64,000 bases of DNA from Mytilinidion resinicola (Eukaryota > Ascomycota > Dothideomycetes > Mytilinidiales > Mytilinidiaceae). Positions 45,753 through 55,262 of the stretch are shown here, piece by piece. Position 1 is the first letter of the stretch. Every line of letters starts with the position of its first letter. The DNA is taken from contig NW_022985451.1 in assembly GCF_010093595.1 (NCBI RefSeq), forward strand, positions 567,956 through 631,955, read 5' to 3'. A program made the translations under genes and the position numbers. Below the pieces are notes generated by a model. The model was not told the DNA's origin. It was given only the letters and a program-made list of their open reading frames with translations, and ran no database searches.

Positions 45753-46806
45753 GCTTAAGTCAGGGGAAGATTATAGAAGGATGTGTTTATGGGAGCGCGC
45801 TCGGACTGGGGTTTTGCATTGCGTATTGCCTACTGCCTAACTTGTACTGTACCGTACCTTGGAAATTGTACATTTTTCTTACTATCCCTATCTGTGTATG
45901 AAGGGTGCTCGGAGATTGGAGTTTCTTGAAATAGGGATGGGGAGTTTGTGTTGATAGGGCGCGGAAGAGAATGTACTGTACAATGCGGGCACGGTATATG
46001 ATCCGATGGTGATATGATGGTGCGTGGTGAGGTAACAGGTTACACTGCGGAGTCTGGGGGTGGATAGAGCTTGGTTGTCTAGATAGACTGAGCTTGATAA
46101 AATATTGTAGTAGATAAATGAGTTGTTGTACGCATACTCTTACGATCCATGAAGAGAGCGACTAGGTCGACTTGATGGCAGATCCTCGAGACCGCCTAGC
46201 TTCGCATTACCGCTAGTCTACTCTCATCCATAAAGAAGCACGATTAAGTACCCTGCACTGTGCATTTATTCTCTTTGGGTGCTGAACATAGCCATGGTCG
46301 AATACAACGAGCTTCGCTGAGCACGAGCAAGGATTCCGGAGTTCTAGGTGCTGTGTGGAGAGGATGGTGGGATCTAACGTCAAGAGTACAAATTGCATTA
46401 GCGTGTGCGTACGCATATCTGACTTTGCAGATAGAGCGGTACGTTGACACGAGTATGTGGACACGACATAGCTGTTGACATACCCTGAGAAACAATAAGA
46501 ACGAAGGTGATTTTTGAGCGAAACCTTTCTGAGAATAGGTACTACCTAGGTAAGTTGAGATAAAATAGGATCTTTTGGATCATCTTTCTTTGTTGCTAAG
46601 CTGGCTGGATTTCACGTAGAGTAACATTCTTGCGGCCGTTATGCCACTTCATACTTGCGCTGCATATAAACGCCTTCTCCAGAAGGCCTCGCCGGCTCCA
46701 CCTGCGGAATAACTGATTTTAAATTTATGTCCTGGCTTGATATCGCCTTGTTCATAAGTTGAATATCATTATTGAAACGACCTTCACTTTTTTAACCAAG
46801 TCGCTC
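45753..46806. other. Intergenic, no gene seen
   Basis: About 1 kb of 3' flank and spacer between VPS10 and the convergent rhodopsin-type gene. No conserved segment was recognised. Confidence 0.45.
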
Positions 46807-48136
46807 CTAGCTACTATTATCAGAGCGTCTAATGTGCAAGGAACGAAGCAATGACCAGGCATACGAGGACGTGTATGTTTTCTGGTGGAGGAGAGGCCGG
46901 AGAAGCGGGAGGTTCGCGCCGACCACAGCGAGAGAGCTCTCGATCATAGTCCATGCAAATACAGGAGTGGTAAAGTCTACGCCCATCGTCAGCTACTTTA
47001 GATATCGCAGGAGTGAAGTCGTGCGTACATGTGATGTCGTTGATGTTCGCGAAGATGCCGTGACCAATATTGACAAAGGTTACGAAGCGTGTAATTCCTG
47101 CGCCACACACACTGCTAGCTGTTAGAAACATCCACCAAGTGATTGCCCAAGGGAATACTAACACTGTTCCAAGCAAAAGAATACCTGCTACGGCAATTCG
47201 ATTCTTCAAAGGCATTTGAAGTTGGTATATGATGGGGAGGGGCGAGGCCAATATCATGAGGTCCGTGAGAAACCCACTGATTGACACAGCGTAGTAGAAC
47301 GGTAGTGTGTCTACACATTCAACTCTCGAATATTCGAAAGTCGTCCAAAGAGTGCGGGGATTTTTACATTGGAACAGGGTTGTGAAGAAGAACGATACCG
47401 CCCAGGCCACGACAATGACCATTAGGACCGTATTCACATTCAAGAATCGTTCGTAGACGAAGAAAATTCGGCGGTAGAAACATAAAACAGAGGCCTTGCT
47501 AAATCCCAAGGAAGCTAAGGGGAGAAGTTGAAGAGTATAGTTGGCCTACCGTTGTTAGCAACATCGTCCCACGACTGGTACAAGGCCTCACCTTCTCATA
47601 GTTCGCTAGGTGTTTTGTGTATACCGGCCCATGAGGACCCATTTCGTTTGTATAATGTTGCGCCATCTCTCCAATCCGTGTCCCTAAAGTGAATAAGTCG
47701 CGTCAGACACTGCATGTACAGCAGACCGTATCGTCACCTACCAACGATCATTGTTATAGCCATGCCGACTACGCATAGCTACGAGGTTATCAGCTTGCTG
47801 CGTATCTAGGTGGGTCCTTTGGTCTCACTCACCACTGCTGGAATGATCAAGGCATCGTCCGGGCCGAACCTGGCTCTAGATGTACTCAGGTTGCCACTAC
47901 TAGCGTGTCAGTGGCGTTACATCCTTCCATATCCGTAACAAGGGGGAACAGGGGAGTACCCCCCCCCTTTCATAGGCTATATATACGGGCCTTATGCCTC
48001 TTCAAATCAACACAGAACTGCTTCTTCACGACCTGAGAGATGTCGTCCGAGCCCAAAATCTCAAAGCGACAGAGACGATTGCGAGGAGCAGAAACGTCAC
48101 CGCAAGAGCGATGAAATTGGCGACGTTCCACGCCAT
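46807..48136 (-). CDS. Fungal rhodopsin-type integral membrane protein (seven-helix, PF20684-like)
   Basis: A plasma-membrane-type protein of the large fungal family often annotated 'integral membrane protein'. The start MAWNVANFIALAVTFLLLAI at 48136 gives the first helix and ALRFWART. Further exons read SRFGPDDALIIPAV and the next helix. The long exon from about 47509 holds GFSKASVLCFYRRIFFVYER, VLMVIVVAWAVSFFFTTLFQ with the conserved Cys, DLMILASPLPIIYQLQMPLK and NRIAVAGILLLGTVL. An intron at about 46968-47018 joins INDIT to YFTTPVFAWTMIESSLAVVG, which restores the family pattern through ANLPLLRPLLHQKTY. The stop is at 46807. Several family members are PTH11-like or secondary-metabolism associated; the role here is unknown. 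It lies head-to-head with the UstYa-type gene. Confidence 0.75.
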
Positions 48137-48574
48137 TATGCTGCTGATTGTACCCAACTGTTGCTCTTTGGAGGCAAGAAGACCGATATCGCAACTGTCA
48201 GATTGTCGCGATCGAACTCGCATTCGAGAAGGTGGGTAGGCGCCTCATATCAGTCAATAGTTTCATTTGGAATAGGGCTCAGGGTCGCTGACAATGGCGT
48301 GCAGTGTACCCGGAGTCCAACATATTGCTGCTGAAGGAGGGTGGATCGGTGTCCGTTGTTAAGCCAAGTGTGGTCTATACCAGGCTACACATCGTCCTCC
48401 CCAATAGCTTACGCCTGGAAACTCCGCAGTGATATTACCCCGCTGCATTACTACATGGATACACGGAATTGTGCTAGCAGCTGTGCCTCGCTCATAGTGT
48501 AGCGGTGCGTACGAATCGTCGCTGCCTTAGCGAACGTCACTGAAATCCGTCTGAACACCACCACAAATCGAACG

Positions 48575-49329
48575 ATGATTTTGTACGAGGAGGATGAAGA
48601 TTGCGATGCCTCGTCTGTTTGCACTTTATCCGACAATGAAAGCAAGCCCTTCCGGGTGAAGGCAGTCCGATTCAACCACAACAAGAGTTCAAGACTCGTA
48701 ACTATTTTTGCAGCAATAGGGTACCTCATCTTTGGGGCTCTTTACATCAGCCTCTGGGTCCGCTTCAAAAGATTAGAGTCTAAGGTGCGCACCTTGGAAC
48801 CCGAACTCTTCCCTTGTAAGCCATCCGGTGCTTTCACCTCTGTAATGGCGCACGTTCTAACCATACTGAAAGCTCTTACGAGATCTCCTGCATTTCGTAG
48901 AGACAGTCGTACGTTTCCCCTAACTGTGGCTAGGACACCATTTACAGGTATCCCAGGCCCAGAGCTCGATCAGGCGTGGCATGATCTTTTGAAAGGTTCG
49001 CATGTGTGGCATGAGCATTTTGGAATCAGTATGTTGCTCATACAAATTATGACAGACACTACCATACGGGTCGCAAAAGAAGATCTAGACTATTATAATG
49101 TCACTTCTTTGCCCTTGGCGGACGGCTCAGGCTTCGCATCTGAGATCTTTATGACTCACGAACTCCATTGTCTAGTGAGTAAACCTCACAATTGGAACTG
49201 AAGTATGGGTGAAATAACCGTGTACAACAGAAGAAGGTCCGGCAATGGATATACAAGGAATCGTATTTCGAACACGTGCAAGGACTTGCTCGAAATGAGC
49301 TCGAGAGACACGTTCGTATGTTATCATGA
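48575..49329 (+). CDS. UstYa-type (DUF3328) protein, C-terminally truncated
   Basis: UstYa-type proteins are membrane-anchored oxidases or cyclases of fungal peptide (RiPP) and other pathways. Four exons (48575-48815, 48903-48995, 49056-49174, 49231-49329) give 183 residues. The N-terminus is cytosolic, followed by one membrane helix (LVTIFAAIGYLIFGALYISL). The domain reads YSRTFPLTVARTPFTGIPGP, ELDQAW, IRVAKEDLDYYNVTSLPLAD and MTHELHCL, the first His-x2-His-Cys metal motif. The next exon gives KKVRQWIYKESYFEHVQGLA and RNELERHV. At that point the second motif (His-x-Asp-His-Cys in the family) is expected, but the sequence reads HVRMLS and stop. Transposon-derived sequence begins about 40 bp later. 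The gene was therefore probably cut by that insertion and is likely inactive. Confidence 0.7.
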
Positions 49330-49367
49330 TCCTTCCCACATTCTCACCCCCTGGCTGACAGTCTCAT

Positions 49368-49433
49368 ACTCGGGTTGTAACAGCTACAACCTAGGATCAA
49401 CAACTCATACGGTTCACGGTCACCTACGTACAG
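49368..49433 (+). repeat. 66-bp dispersed repeat, perfect inverted match to 16536-16601
   Basis: Starts ACTCGGGTTGTAACAGC and ends CACCTACGTACAG. It is identical, in reverse orientation, to the stretch inside the Zn2Cys6 relic 32.8 kb away. Similarity stops abruptly on both sides. Probably a fragment of a mobile element. Confidence 0.8.
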
Positions 49434-49484
49434 GCACTCCCCCCCTTTCTCTCTCCTTAATTCTCGTTCTTCTTCATTGGTTAG

Positions 49485-49707
49485 TGGCAGCCAGTTAGAA
49501 TGCTCCTACGCACATCTGTACACGCGTCTCAGCTGGACAAGGTTCATCTGTTGTTTGCCACTATTGCCACAGTTGCCACCGTTGCTGCCGTTGTAACCGG
49601 TGCCACCTGCAATCCCTGTTCTATTCAACTATATAGCCACTCGTTAGCACCTCAATACAACTCATGCTTTCCTCACTGATCCTTTGCCCTTCCTACGCCA
49701 GCTGCCA
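49485..49707 (+). mobile_element. LTR of family A, 5' LTR of a copia-like fragment
   Basis: A 223-bp copy beginning TGGCAGCCAGTTAG and ending CCTACGCCAGCTGCCA, with CTATATAGCCACTCG inside. It is followed directly by a leader and the start of a gag frame (50162), so here the family A repeat is in the position of a 5' LTR. Flanks GTTAG/GTTAT match in four of five bases. Confidence 0.75.
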
Positions 49708-49770
49708 GTTATAAGCCAGGCCTAACGCTACAATCCATCGTTGTATTCTCCTCCTACATCACCTGGCTAG

Positions 49771-50038
49771 TGTCACGGTCTCGGGCGGCAGGATTGCCCT
49801 AGCTAGCTCGGGCAGGTAGGTAGAAGTAATAACTGAATTCACTACGTGTTCTATAATGCACGGCAGGCAGGCGGGTTGAATAACAAGACGTAGCTCAAGG
49901 AGCTACAAGGAGGCAGGGCGGCGGTCGGCAGGTATACTCCTGCCAAGGCTCGCATAGGCCCTTGCAACAAGGCCTCTCGCCGGGTCCTAACATCACGTGT
50001 TACGCTGTGCAGCAAGCTTCACCGTTCAAGCCGTGACA
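49771..50038. mobile_element. Nested solo LTR of a second family, 268 bp, TSD GCTAG
   Basis: Begins TGTCACGGTCTCGG and ends CAAGCCGTGACA: TG..CA ends with 8-bp inverted termini TGTCACGG/CCGTGACA. It is flanked by a perfect 5-bp duplication GCTAG (49766-49770 and 50039-50043). The reversed arm at about 50430-50440 keeps the same site without the insert and with only one GCTAG, which confirms both borders. Size and ends fit a solo LTR, probably Ty3-like; a MITE is the alternative. Confidence 0.85.
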
Positions 50039-50161
50039 GCTAGGAAGTCACGTGTCTCGCTACGTTGCCCCTATCAGCTGCTGCACGCACTATTTGCTGC
50101 AACACGCATCCACACAGGCATCATCAGTATATTAGTTACCGTTCCTTCAAACCTGACTAGT

Positions 50162-50248
50162 ATGGATTCATCAAACATCAAGCTGCTATCTACAACAAAA
50201 GTCATCCTGGCATCAGGACCAGACTGGAAATTGTGGATAGCAGCTTAA
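50162..50248 (+). pseudogene. 5' fragment of a copia-type gag
   Basis: A 28-codon frame starting MDSSNIKLLSTTKV and continuing ILASGPDWKLWI. The pattern (Gly-Pro-Asp-x-Trp-x-x-Trp near the start of the protein) is that of fungal Ty1/copia Gag N-termini. It ends at TAA just where the inverted arm begins (50251). No protease, integrase or reverse transcriptase follows. Confidence 0.55.
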
Positions 50249-50492
50249 TACTGGTCCTGATGCCAGGATGACTTTTGTTGTAGATAGCAGCTTGATGTTT
50301 GATGAATCCATACTAGTTAAGTTCGAAAGAACGGTAACTAATATACTGATGATGCCTGTGTGGATGCGTGTTGCAGCAAATAGTGCGTGCAGCAGCTGAT
50401 AGGGGCAACGTAGCGAGACACGTGACTTCCTAGCCAGGTGATGTAGGAGGAGAATACAACGATGGATTGTAGCGTTAGGCCTGGCTTATAAC

Positions 50493-50680
50493 TGGCAGCT
50501 GGCGTAGGAAGGGCAAAGGATCAGTGAGGAAAGCATGAGTTGTATTGAGGTGCTAACGAGTGGCTATATAGTGAAGAGAGACCAGGGGTTGCAGGCAGCA
50601 ACGGTGGCAGACAACAGGTGAACCTTGTCCAGCTGAGACGCGTAGGCAGGCGTGCGTAGGAGCATTCTAACTGGCTGCCA
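50493..50680 (-). mobile_element. LTR of family A, reversed copy
   Basis: On the minus strand it runs from TGGCAGCCAGTTAGAATGC (50680) to CTACGCCAGCTGCCA (50493). Its 3' part is identical to the 49485-49707 copy; its 5' (U3-like) part is about 35 bp shorter and differs in a GCCACYRTTGC-type repeat. The leader and gag start follow in reverse toward 50251. Confidence 0.75.
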
Positions 50681-50685
50681 ATATT

Positions 50686-52969
50686 AGGCGCCATGGAAAG
50701 AGATTGTTGTAGAGTAATGTAGGTAGAGATGATATTTTCAAACGGGAGGAAATTCGGTGTATGTGTGCCCAGCCTTATGGCGTTTTATAGCGTTTTTAGC
50801 GCGGGCAGAAACTTTTGAAAGGCTCCTCCGTAGACGCTCTAAAATAATCGAATAATCGCATAATCAAGAGCGGTTTACTTTTTAGCTGCATACCAGTGGA
50901 AATGCCCAGAGAATATTAACACATTTATTTTTACTTGATAGAAATATGGAGCAGAGAATTAAGATGCCTAAGTGATAGATGCATTCCGGCACGGGGTTTC
51001 CGCCACCCAGGGAGGGACGTTGGTCTAGGAAAAGCACGTCTTTGATTTATTCATGCATATACAAGGGTAGAATCCTCTCAGAGCAGGAATGACAGCAAAC
51101 TCCACGTCCAGTGGGAACTGCGCTCAAAGCGATGGATCATCTCACGGTAAACGTTAAACAGACTCCTACAACCACACTGCAAAACCTATGACCACAGCTT
51201 GTCATCGTACCCACCTAAACGTGAAGTCCCTTCAAGTTTAACTAACGCAACTCCACGACTCGACCGCCAGGCCGCGTTCGAGACTTCTCATCCAGCGCCA
51301 TCTCTCTGCAACTTACTGCATCGGTGCAGTGTTCCGCCAGTGCCCCCTTCAGGCAAGCAGCCCGGATGCAACAAAACACGGCACCGATTCGCACCACGAC
51401 GCGCCGCGTTCGAAACATGCGACCGCGCAGCACACGGCACCCCCCCAATCTCCCCCTAACCCTGCACTTTTCTCTCTCTCCGAGCCTCCGCGAATTCACG
51501 TGAGCCGGCCGCGTCGTTGGCCACGGAGGGCCGTCCCGTCGCTGCGCGCAGAGATCGCGACTGGCCCTCTGGCGCCGGCATTGAAGATGCGCACCGCGCG
51601 CCGCCCCTGGATTTAAGAGTTTTTCATGCGCAAGGGCAGGCCGGCGCCGGACTGGCTCGCTGGGCGCGCGTTTCCAGGGCTGTGGGCCTGTTTCAGGAGG
51701 GTGTGGGCCAATCGAGGGGGCTAGCCCTGAGGCTTGCATGATGCCGGGGGAGCGTCGAAACGGCACGGCGGGTGGCTTTGTTTTTGCTGGCCTATGGGAG
51801 GCGGAGGGGAGGTGTTTTAGACTTTTTGCGAAAACCCCTTGGGTGAGACTTGCGTAGGGTAGGGGCCAGTATTTTAGGGCGGGTTGGGGACTCGTATTTG
51901 ACGCTGCCGTGCGGGAGGAAGCGTGTCTTCCTGCGGTATTGAATTTTGGAGATCTATATGATTCGATGCCTCATCGTGAGTATATACCATTACATGAAGG
52001 TCTTCCGTAGGTTTTCGGAGATCGATATACGGCGGAGGTGTATCGCCTTTACGGTCCTGATCACTCGCTAGGCCAGCTCAGAAGAATCAGTGTTCATGCA
52101 GACTAGCCGCGGTGTAAGATTCCGGATGTGGTGGTGATGTTGCAGAGGAACGCAAACCACCTACTGCACGTGTGGACGGCTCTGCTCGCCAGGCACTCGG
52201 CTTCACCAGAGAACGGGCGCCAGCGCGCATTGGGCTGGCCAAGCTGTTTCAGCTGCGACAAGTCGTCGTGCTGCTCTGGTGTTTACCGCCTCGCCAATGT
52301 AGGTACATGTACAGGAGCATCCTCGGCCCCGGCCTCTCCAACGACGGCCTCATCGCTCTTGCTGCCAGCTGCGGACTCACAGTCTTTCTTTTCCTTTCCA
52401 TCCACCCTCGTTTACATTAAAGCTTCGACAGCGCCCTGAGCCCTGTCTTCCTTTCGTTCCCCATATCCATTCTTCTCTTCACTTCACTCCCTCAATCCGG
52501 CATCGTTTGCCCTGCGTGCTGGCACGTTCGACGGCTCGACAAACCCTCTCTACACTACGTGAAACAGAGATCGTTCAACCTCGCTCACTTGCCGCGTCGA
52601 AGTAAGTACCAAACACCGCCTCCACTCGATCCGTCAATGCCTTGTCTGTCCGGCGCCTGTTTGCCAATGCTGCCCCAATCTGGAACACCATCTTTGTTTC
52701 CTCCACAATGCCTTGTCACTTGACCTATATCTGGCAATGTGCGCGCCGCACATAGGTTGCTGTCACTGTACAATCTGGCATTGTTACCTTCACCTCGCGC
52801 TCCATAAATCCTCTCTTCTCGCACCTTCAGTCATCTAGGCCTCCGCTGACCTTGACAACAGCTCTTTCGACATCCCTTCACTAGTGCATTGCTTCAAGCC
52901 CTTGTGCTCGACTTTCATTCAAATCACGTGCTCCAGAGGAGTCTATCAAACTTCAACCTTCCTTTCAAC
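50686..52969. other. 2.3-kb gene-free stretch
   Basis: AT-rich near the transposon nest, then GC-rich at about 51,240-51,780, then the C/T-rich promoter and leader of the protease gene. Open frames occur on both strands in the GC-rich part but look like composition effects. No family was recognised. Confidence 0.45.
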
Positions 52970-54370
52970 ATGAGAGTGTCATTCAGCACCACCGCTCTTT
53001 TGGCGGCCTTGACTTCTACCGTCATCGCCGCGCCCACCCCCGAAGCCGGGGCCGGGTTCATTTCGAACGTCACTCCTGGCGCCCACCAAACCGGTGGCGA
53101 CGAGTATGTCGTTATCTTCAACAACTCTCAAGCAAAAGTCCCTCATGTCGCCGAAGTGCTCTCTCGCATTCAGCTAAATGTCGAGCACTCCGACGTCAGA
53201 TGGACTTTCAACAACTCGGTCTTCCGTGGCTTCGCCGCCAACATGAAGTCCCATTGCATCGACGCCCTCAACGCCATGGAGGATGTTGCTCACGTCGAGA
53301 AGGCCGTCGAAATTTCTTCGTACGACACCCGATCGGGCGCCACCTGGGGCACGCAGCGCATCTCAAGCTCTTCGGCAGTACAGGGCTCCGCGACTGACCT
53401 CGATTTCACGTACGACTTCGAAGGCACCGACGGAACACAGGGCCAGGGTGTCGATATCTACATCGTAGACACCGGCGTTCGCGTTACCCATGGCGTTTTC
53501 GGAGGTCGTGCTACGCAAGGTTTCTCTGCAGACAAAACTGACAACACTGATGGCGATGGCCACGGTACGCACGTAGCTGGTACTGCTGCTGGTGCCGTCT
53601 TTGGTGTAGCTTCCGGCGCGAATATCATTGCAGTTAAAGTTCTCAACGCGCAAGGCACTGGCCCGCTCTCTGACAGCGTCGCGGGTATTGACTGGGTTGT
53701 TGACCAGCACAACCAGCGCAAGTCCCAGCCCGGTTTTGTTGGCAGCATCATGAGCATGTCGTGGGGCGTCGGAAGCGTCTCCTCGTCAGTTGACTCGGTC
53801 ATCAAGGCTGCCAGTGCTGCTGGAATTCACATCAGTGTGGCAGCTGGCAATTCGGGCGCCGATGCCTGCAACTCCAGCCCTTCGGACAACGGCGGGACGA
53901 ACAGCGCTGTCGTCTCCGTGGGCAGCATCGACATCGACGACGGCATCTCTACCTTTTCCAACACTGGGAAGTGCACCGATATCTATGCCCCGGGCAAGGA
54001 CGTTATCTCTGCGTGGAACACCGCAGACAACGTCATCAACACTCTCAGCGGCACCAGCATGGCTTGCCCCCACGTCACCGGTGTCATGGCTTATATGATG
54101 GCTCGGGATGCCCAGCTCGCTGCCGACCCAGCAGCTCTCAAATCTGCCCTTCTCTCTGCAGGTTTGAAGGGGGCTCTCACGGGTAACACCGAAGCAGGTG
54201 ATCAGAAGATCCTTGTGTCCAACGGGGAGACAAGAACCGTGAAGAAGGCAAAACGTACCGTAACCAGCAATATCGCAACCTGGGCCAAGGAGCTAGTAAA
54301 GACCACGGAGATTAAGAGGGGGGACCTCAAATTCGCGCTCAAGAGCAGGAAAGCGTCGCTACGTTACTGA
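52970..54370 (+). CDS. Secreted subtilisin-like serine protease (S8A, proteinase K-like)
   Basis: A single-exon gene of 466 residues. ATG at 52970 is chosen because it encodes a signal peptide (MRVSFSTTALLAALTSTVIA). An inhibitor I9 propeptide follows (DEYVVIFNNSQAKVPHVAEV; AMEDVAHVEKAVEI). The catalytic domain holds VDIYIVDTGVRVTHGVFGG with the Asp, DGDGHGTHVAGTAAG with the His, SIMSMSWGVGS, ISVAAGNSGADACN with the oxyanion Asn, and LSGTSMACPHVTGVMAYMM with the Ser. The triad and binding segments are complete. The C-terminus extends about 50 residues past the usual end as a basic tail (KKAKRTVTSNIATWAK; KFALKSRKASLRY), which is longer than in typical alkaline proteases. Likely a vacuolar or extracellular peptidase. 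Confidence 0.92.
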   Translation: MRVSFSTTALLAALTSTVIAAPTPEAGAGFISNVTPGAHQTGGDEYVVIFNNSQAKVPHVAEVLSRIQLNVEHSDVRWTFNNSVFRGFAANMKSHCIDALNAMEDVAHVEKAVEISSYDTRSGATWGTQRISSSSAVQGSATDLDFTYDFEGTDGTQGQGVDIYIVDTGVRVTHGVFGGRATQGFSADKTDNTDGDGHGTHVAGTAAGAVFGVASGANIIAVKVLNAQGTGPLSDSVAGIDWVVDQHNQRKSQPGFVGSIMSMSWGVGSVSSSVDSVIKAASAAGIHISVAAGNSGADACNSSPSDNGGTNSAVVSVGSIDIDDGISTFSNTGKCTDIYAPGKDVISAWNTADNVINTLSGTSMACPHVTGVMAYMMARDAQLAADPAALKSALLSAGLKGALTGNTEAGDQKILVSNGETRTVKKAKRTVTSNIATWAKELVKTTEIKRGDLKFALKSRKASLRY

Positions 54371-55262
54371 AGTCACGACCGTCCCGAGTTGGCTCAGCTA
54401 GTTTCCCGATAGTTGTACTTGCTCCTTCCACCCTACACCCTACTCCAACGCACCTTCCTACTGAAGCGACACCTCGTGTATCTGCTTCGTAGACCTAGGA
54501 ATACCTACGTGCTTGTTCTTTTTATTTCGATTCTTGTATGTTTGGCAGGCCATAATGCCTTAATGGCTCTAATTTCTCTGCATGGCGGTCCGGCGGGATT
54601 TTGTGGAGGGGATGGTTAATAAGGAAAGCATGTGGTTGAAAAAATGTCTGGGAAGGTGGTTCCCGGCACAAGGCTCGAGATAGCCAATGAAATCATAATC
54701 ATTTAAAGTTCAATATGTGTACGCTTGTTTGTTGATAAGTGAAGTGCTTCGATATATTGAAAGAAATCCGGTCAAAATGGAAAGTGTGCACACCTATCTG
54801 CAGCTGTATGAAGTTCAATCAATTTCCAGAAATGTACCTGTGTTTCAACTTCATGCACTTGTCTAACATCGTTGGATTTGCTTCGAATTGGCTACAAAAT
54901 TCTAGAAGACATCTAAATCAATGATGACCGATCTTTTGCGTAAATTGAGCGTGGATGTGTTCGCTTTGGTGACGTGATAGACTTCTAGAGGCCTTATAGA
55001 GGGCACGGATATTTAGATTAGACGATCTTGCTTTCTACATGCTTTAAATCAGGCGTGCAGGTTTGGGAGAAGTGGGAGGTTGTGAAGTGCTTCTGAAGTG
55101 TGGGTTGGAGGAAGCTGTGAATGTACTAAGAAGTTGCTAGCGTGCTGAGATCTACGCGAGAGGTTTCATCTGGTGGAGGACACCTGTGCCTGTTGAAGCT
55201 CTCCGTGACGCGGCTTGAGAGCAACCCACGATTCTTCAATCCCACCTCCTCCCTTTTCAATC
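54371..55262. other. Intergenic, no gene seen
   Basis: 3' flank of the protease gene and AT-rich upstream region of STT3. Nothing further was recognised. Confidence 0.45.

Larger units (their letters stand above)
49485..50680. repeat. Large inverted repeat: head-to-head copia 5' ends
   Basis: The left arm is 49485-50222 (minus the nested LTR) and the right arm 50251-50680, separated by a 28-bp spacer (50223-50250). Outside the LTRs the arms agree base for base except four transitions clustered in about 13 bp (left near 50146-50158). Each arm carries LTR, leader and gag start. Such a palindrome would form a long hairpin. Confidence 0.85.

Noticed and set aside
46300..46806. CRISPR-like or other short regular arrays
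   Set aside because: No regularly spaced repeats were found here or elsewhere in the window; none is expected in a fungal nucleus.
49205..49498. Separate 97-residue frame after the UstYa-type exon
   Set aside because: Its start falls in the intron. The coding part belongs to the UstYa exon in another frame, and the rest is repeat DNA.
51242..51766. Long open frames on both strands in the GC-rich block
   Set aside because: High GC lowers stop frequency. The translations are Arg/Pro/Ala-rich with no family resemblance and no intron signals.
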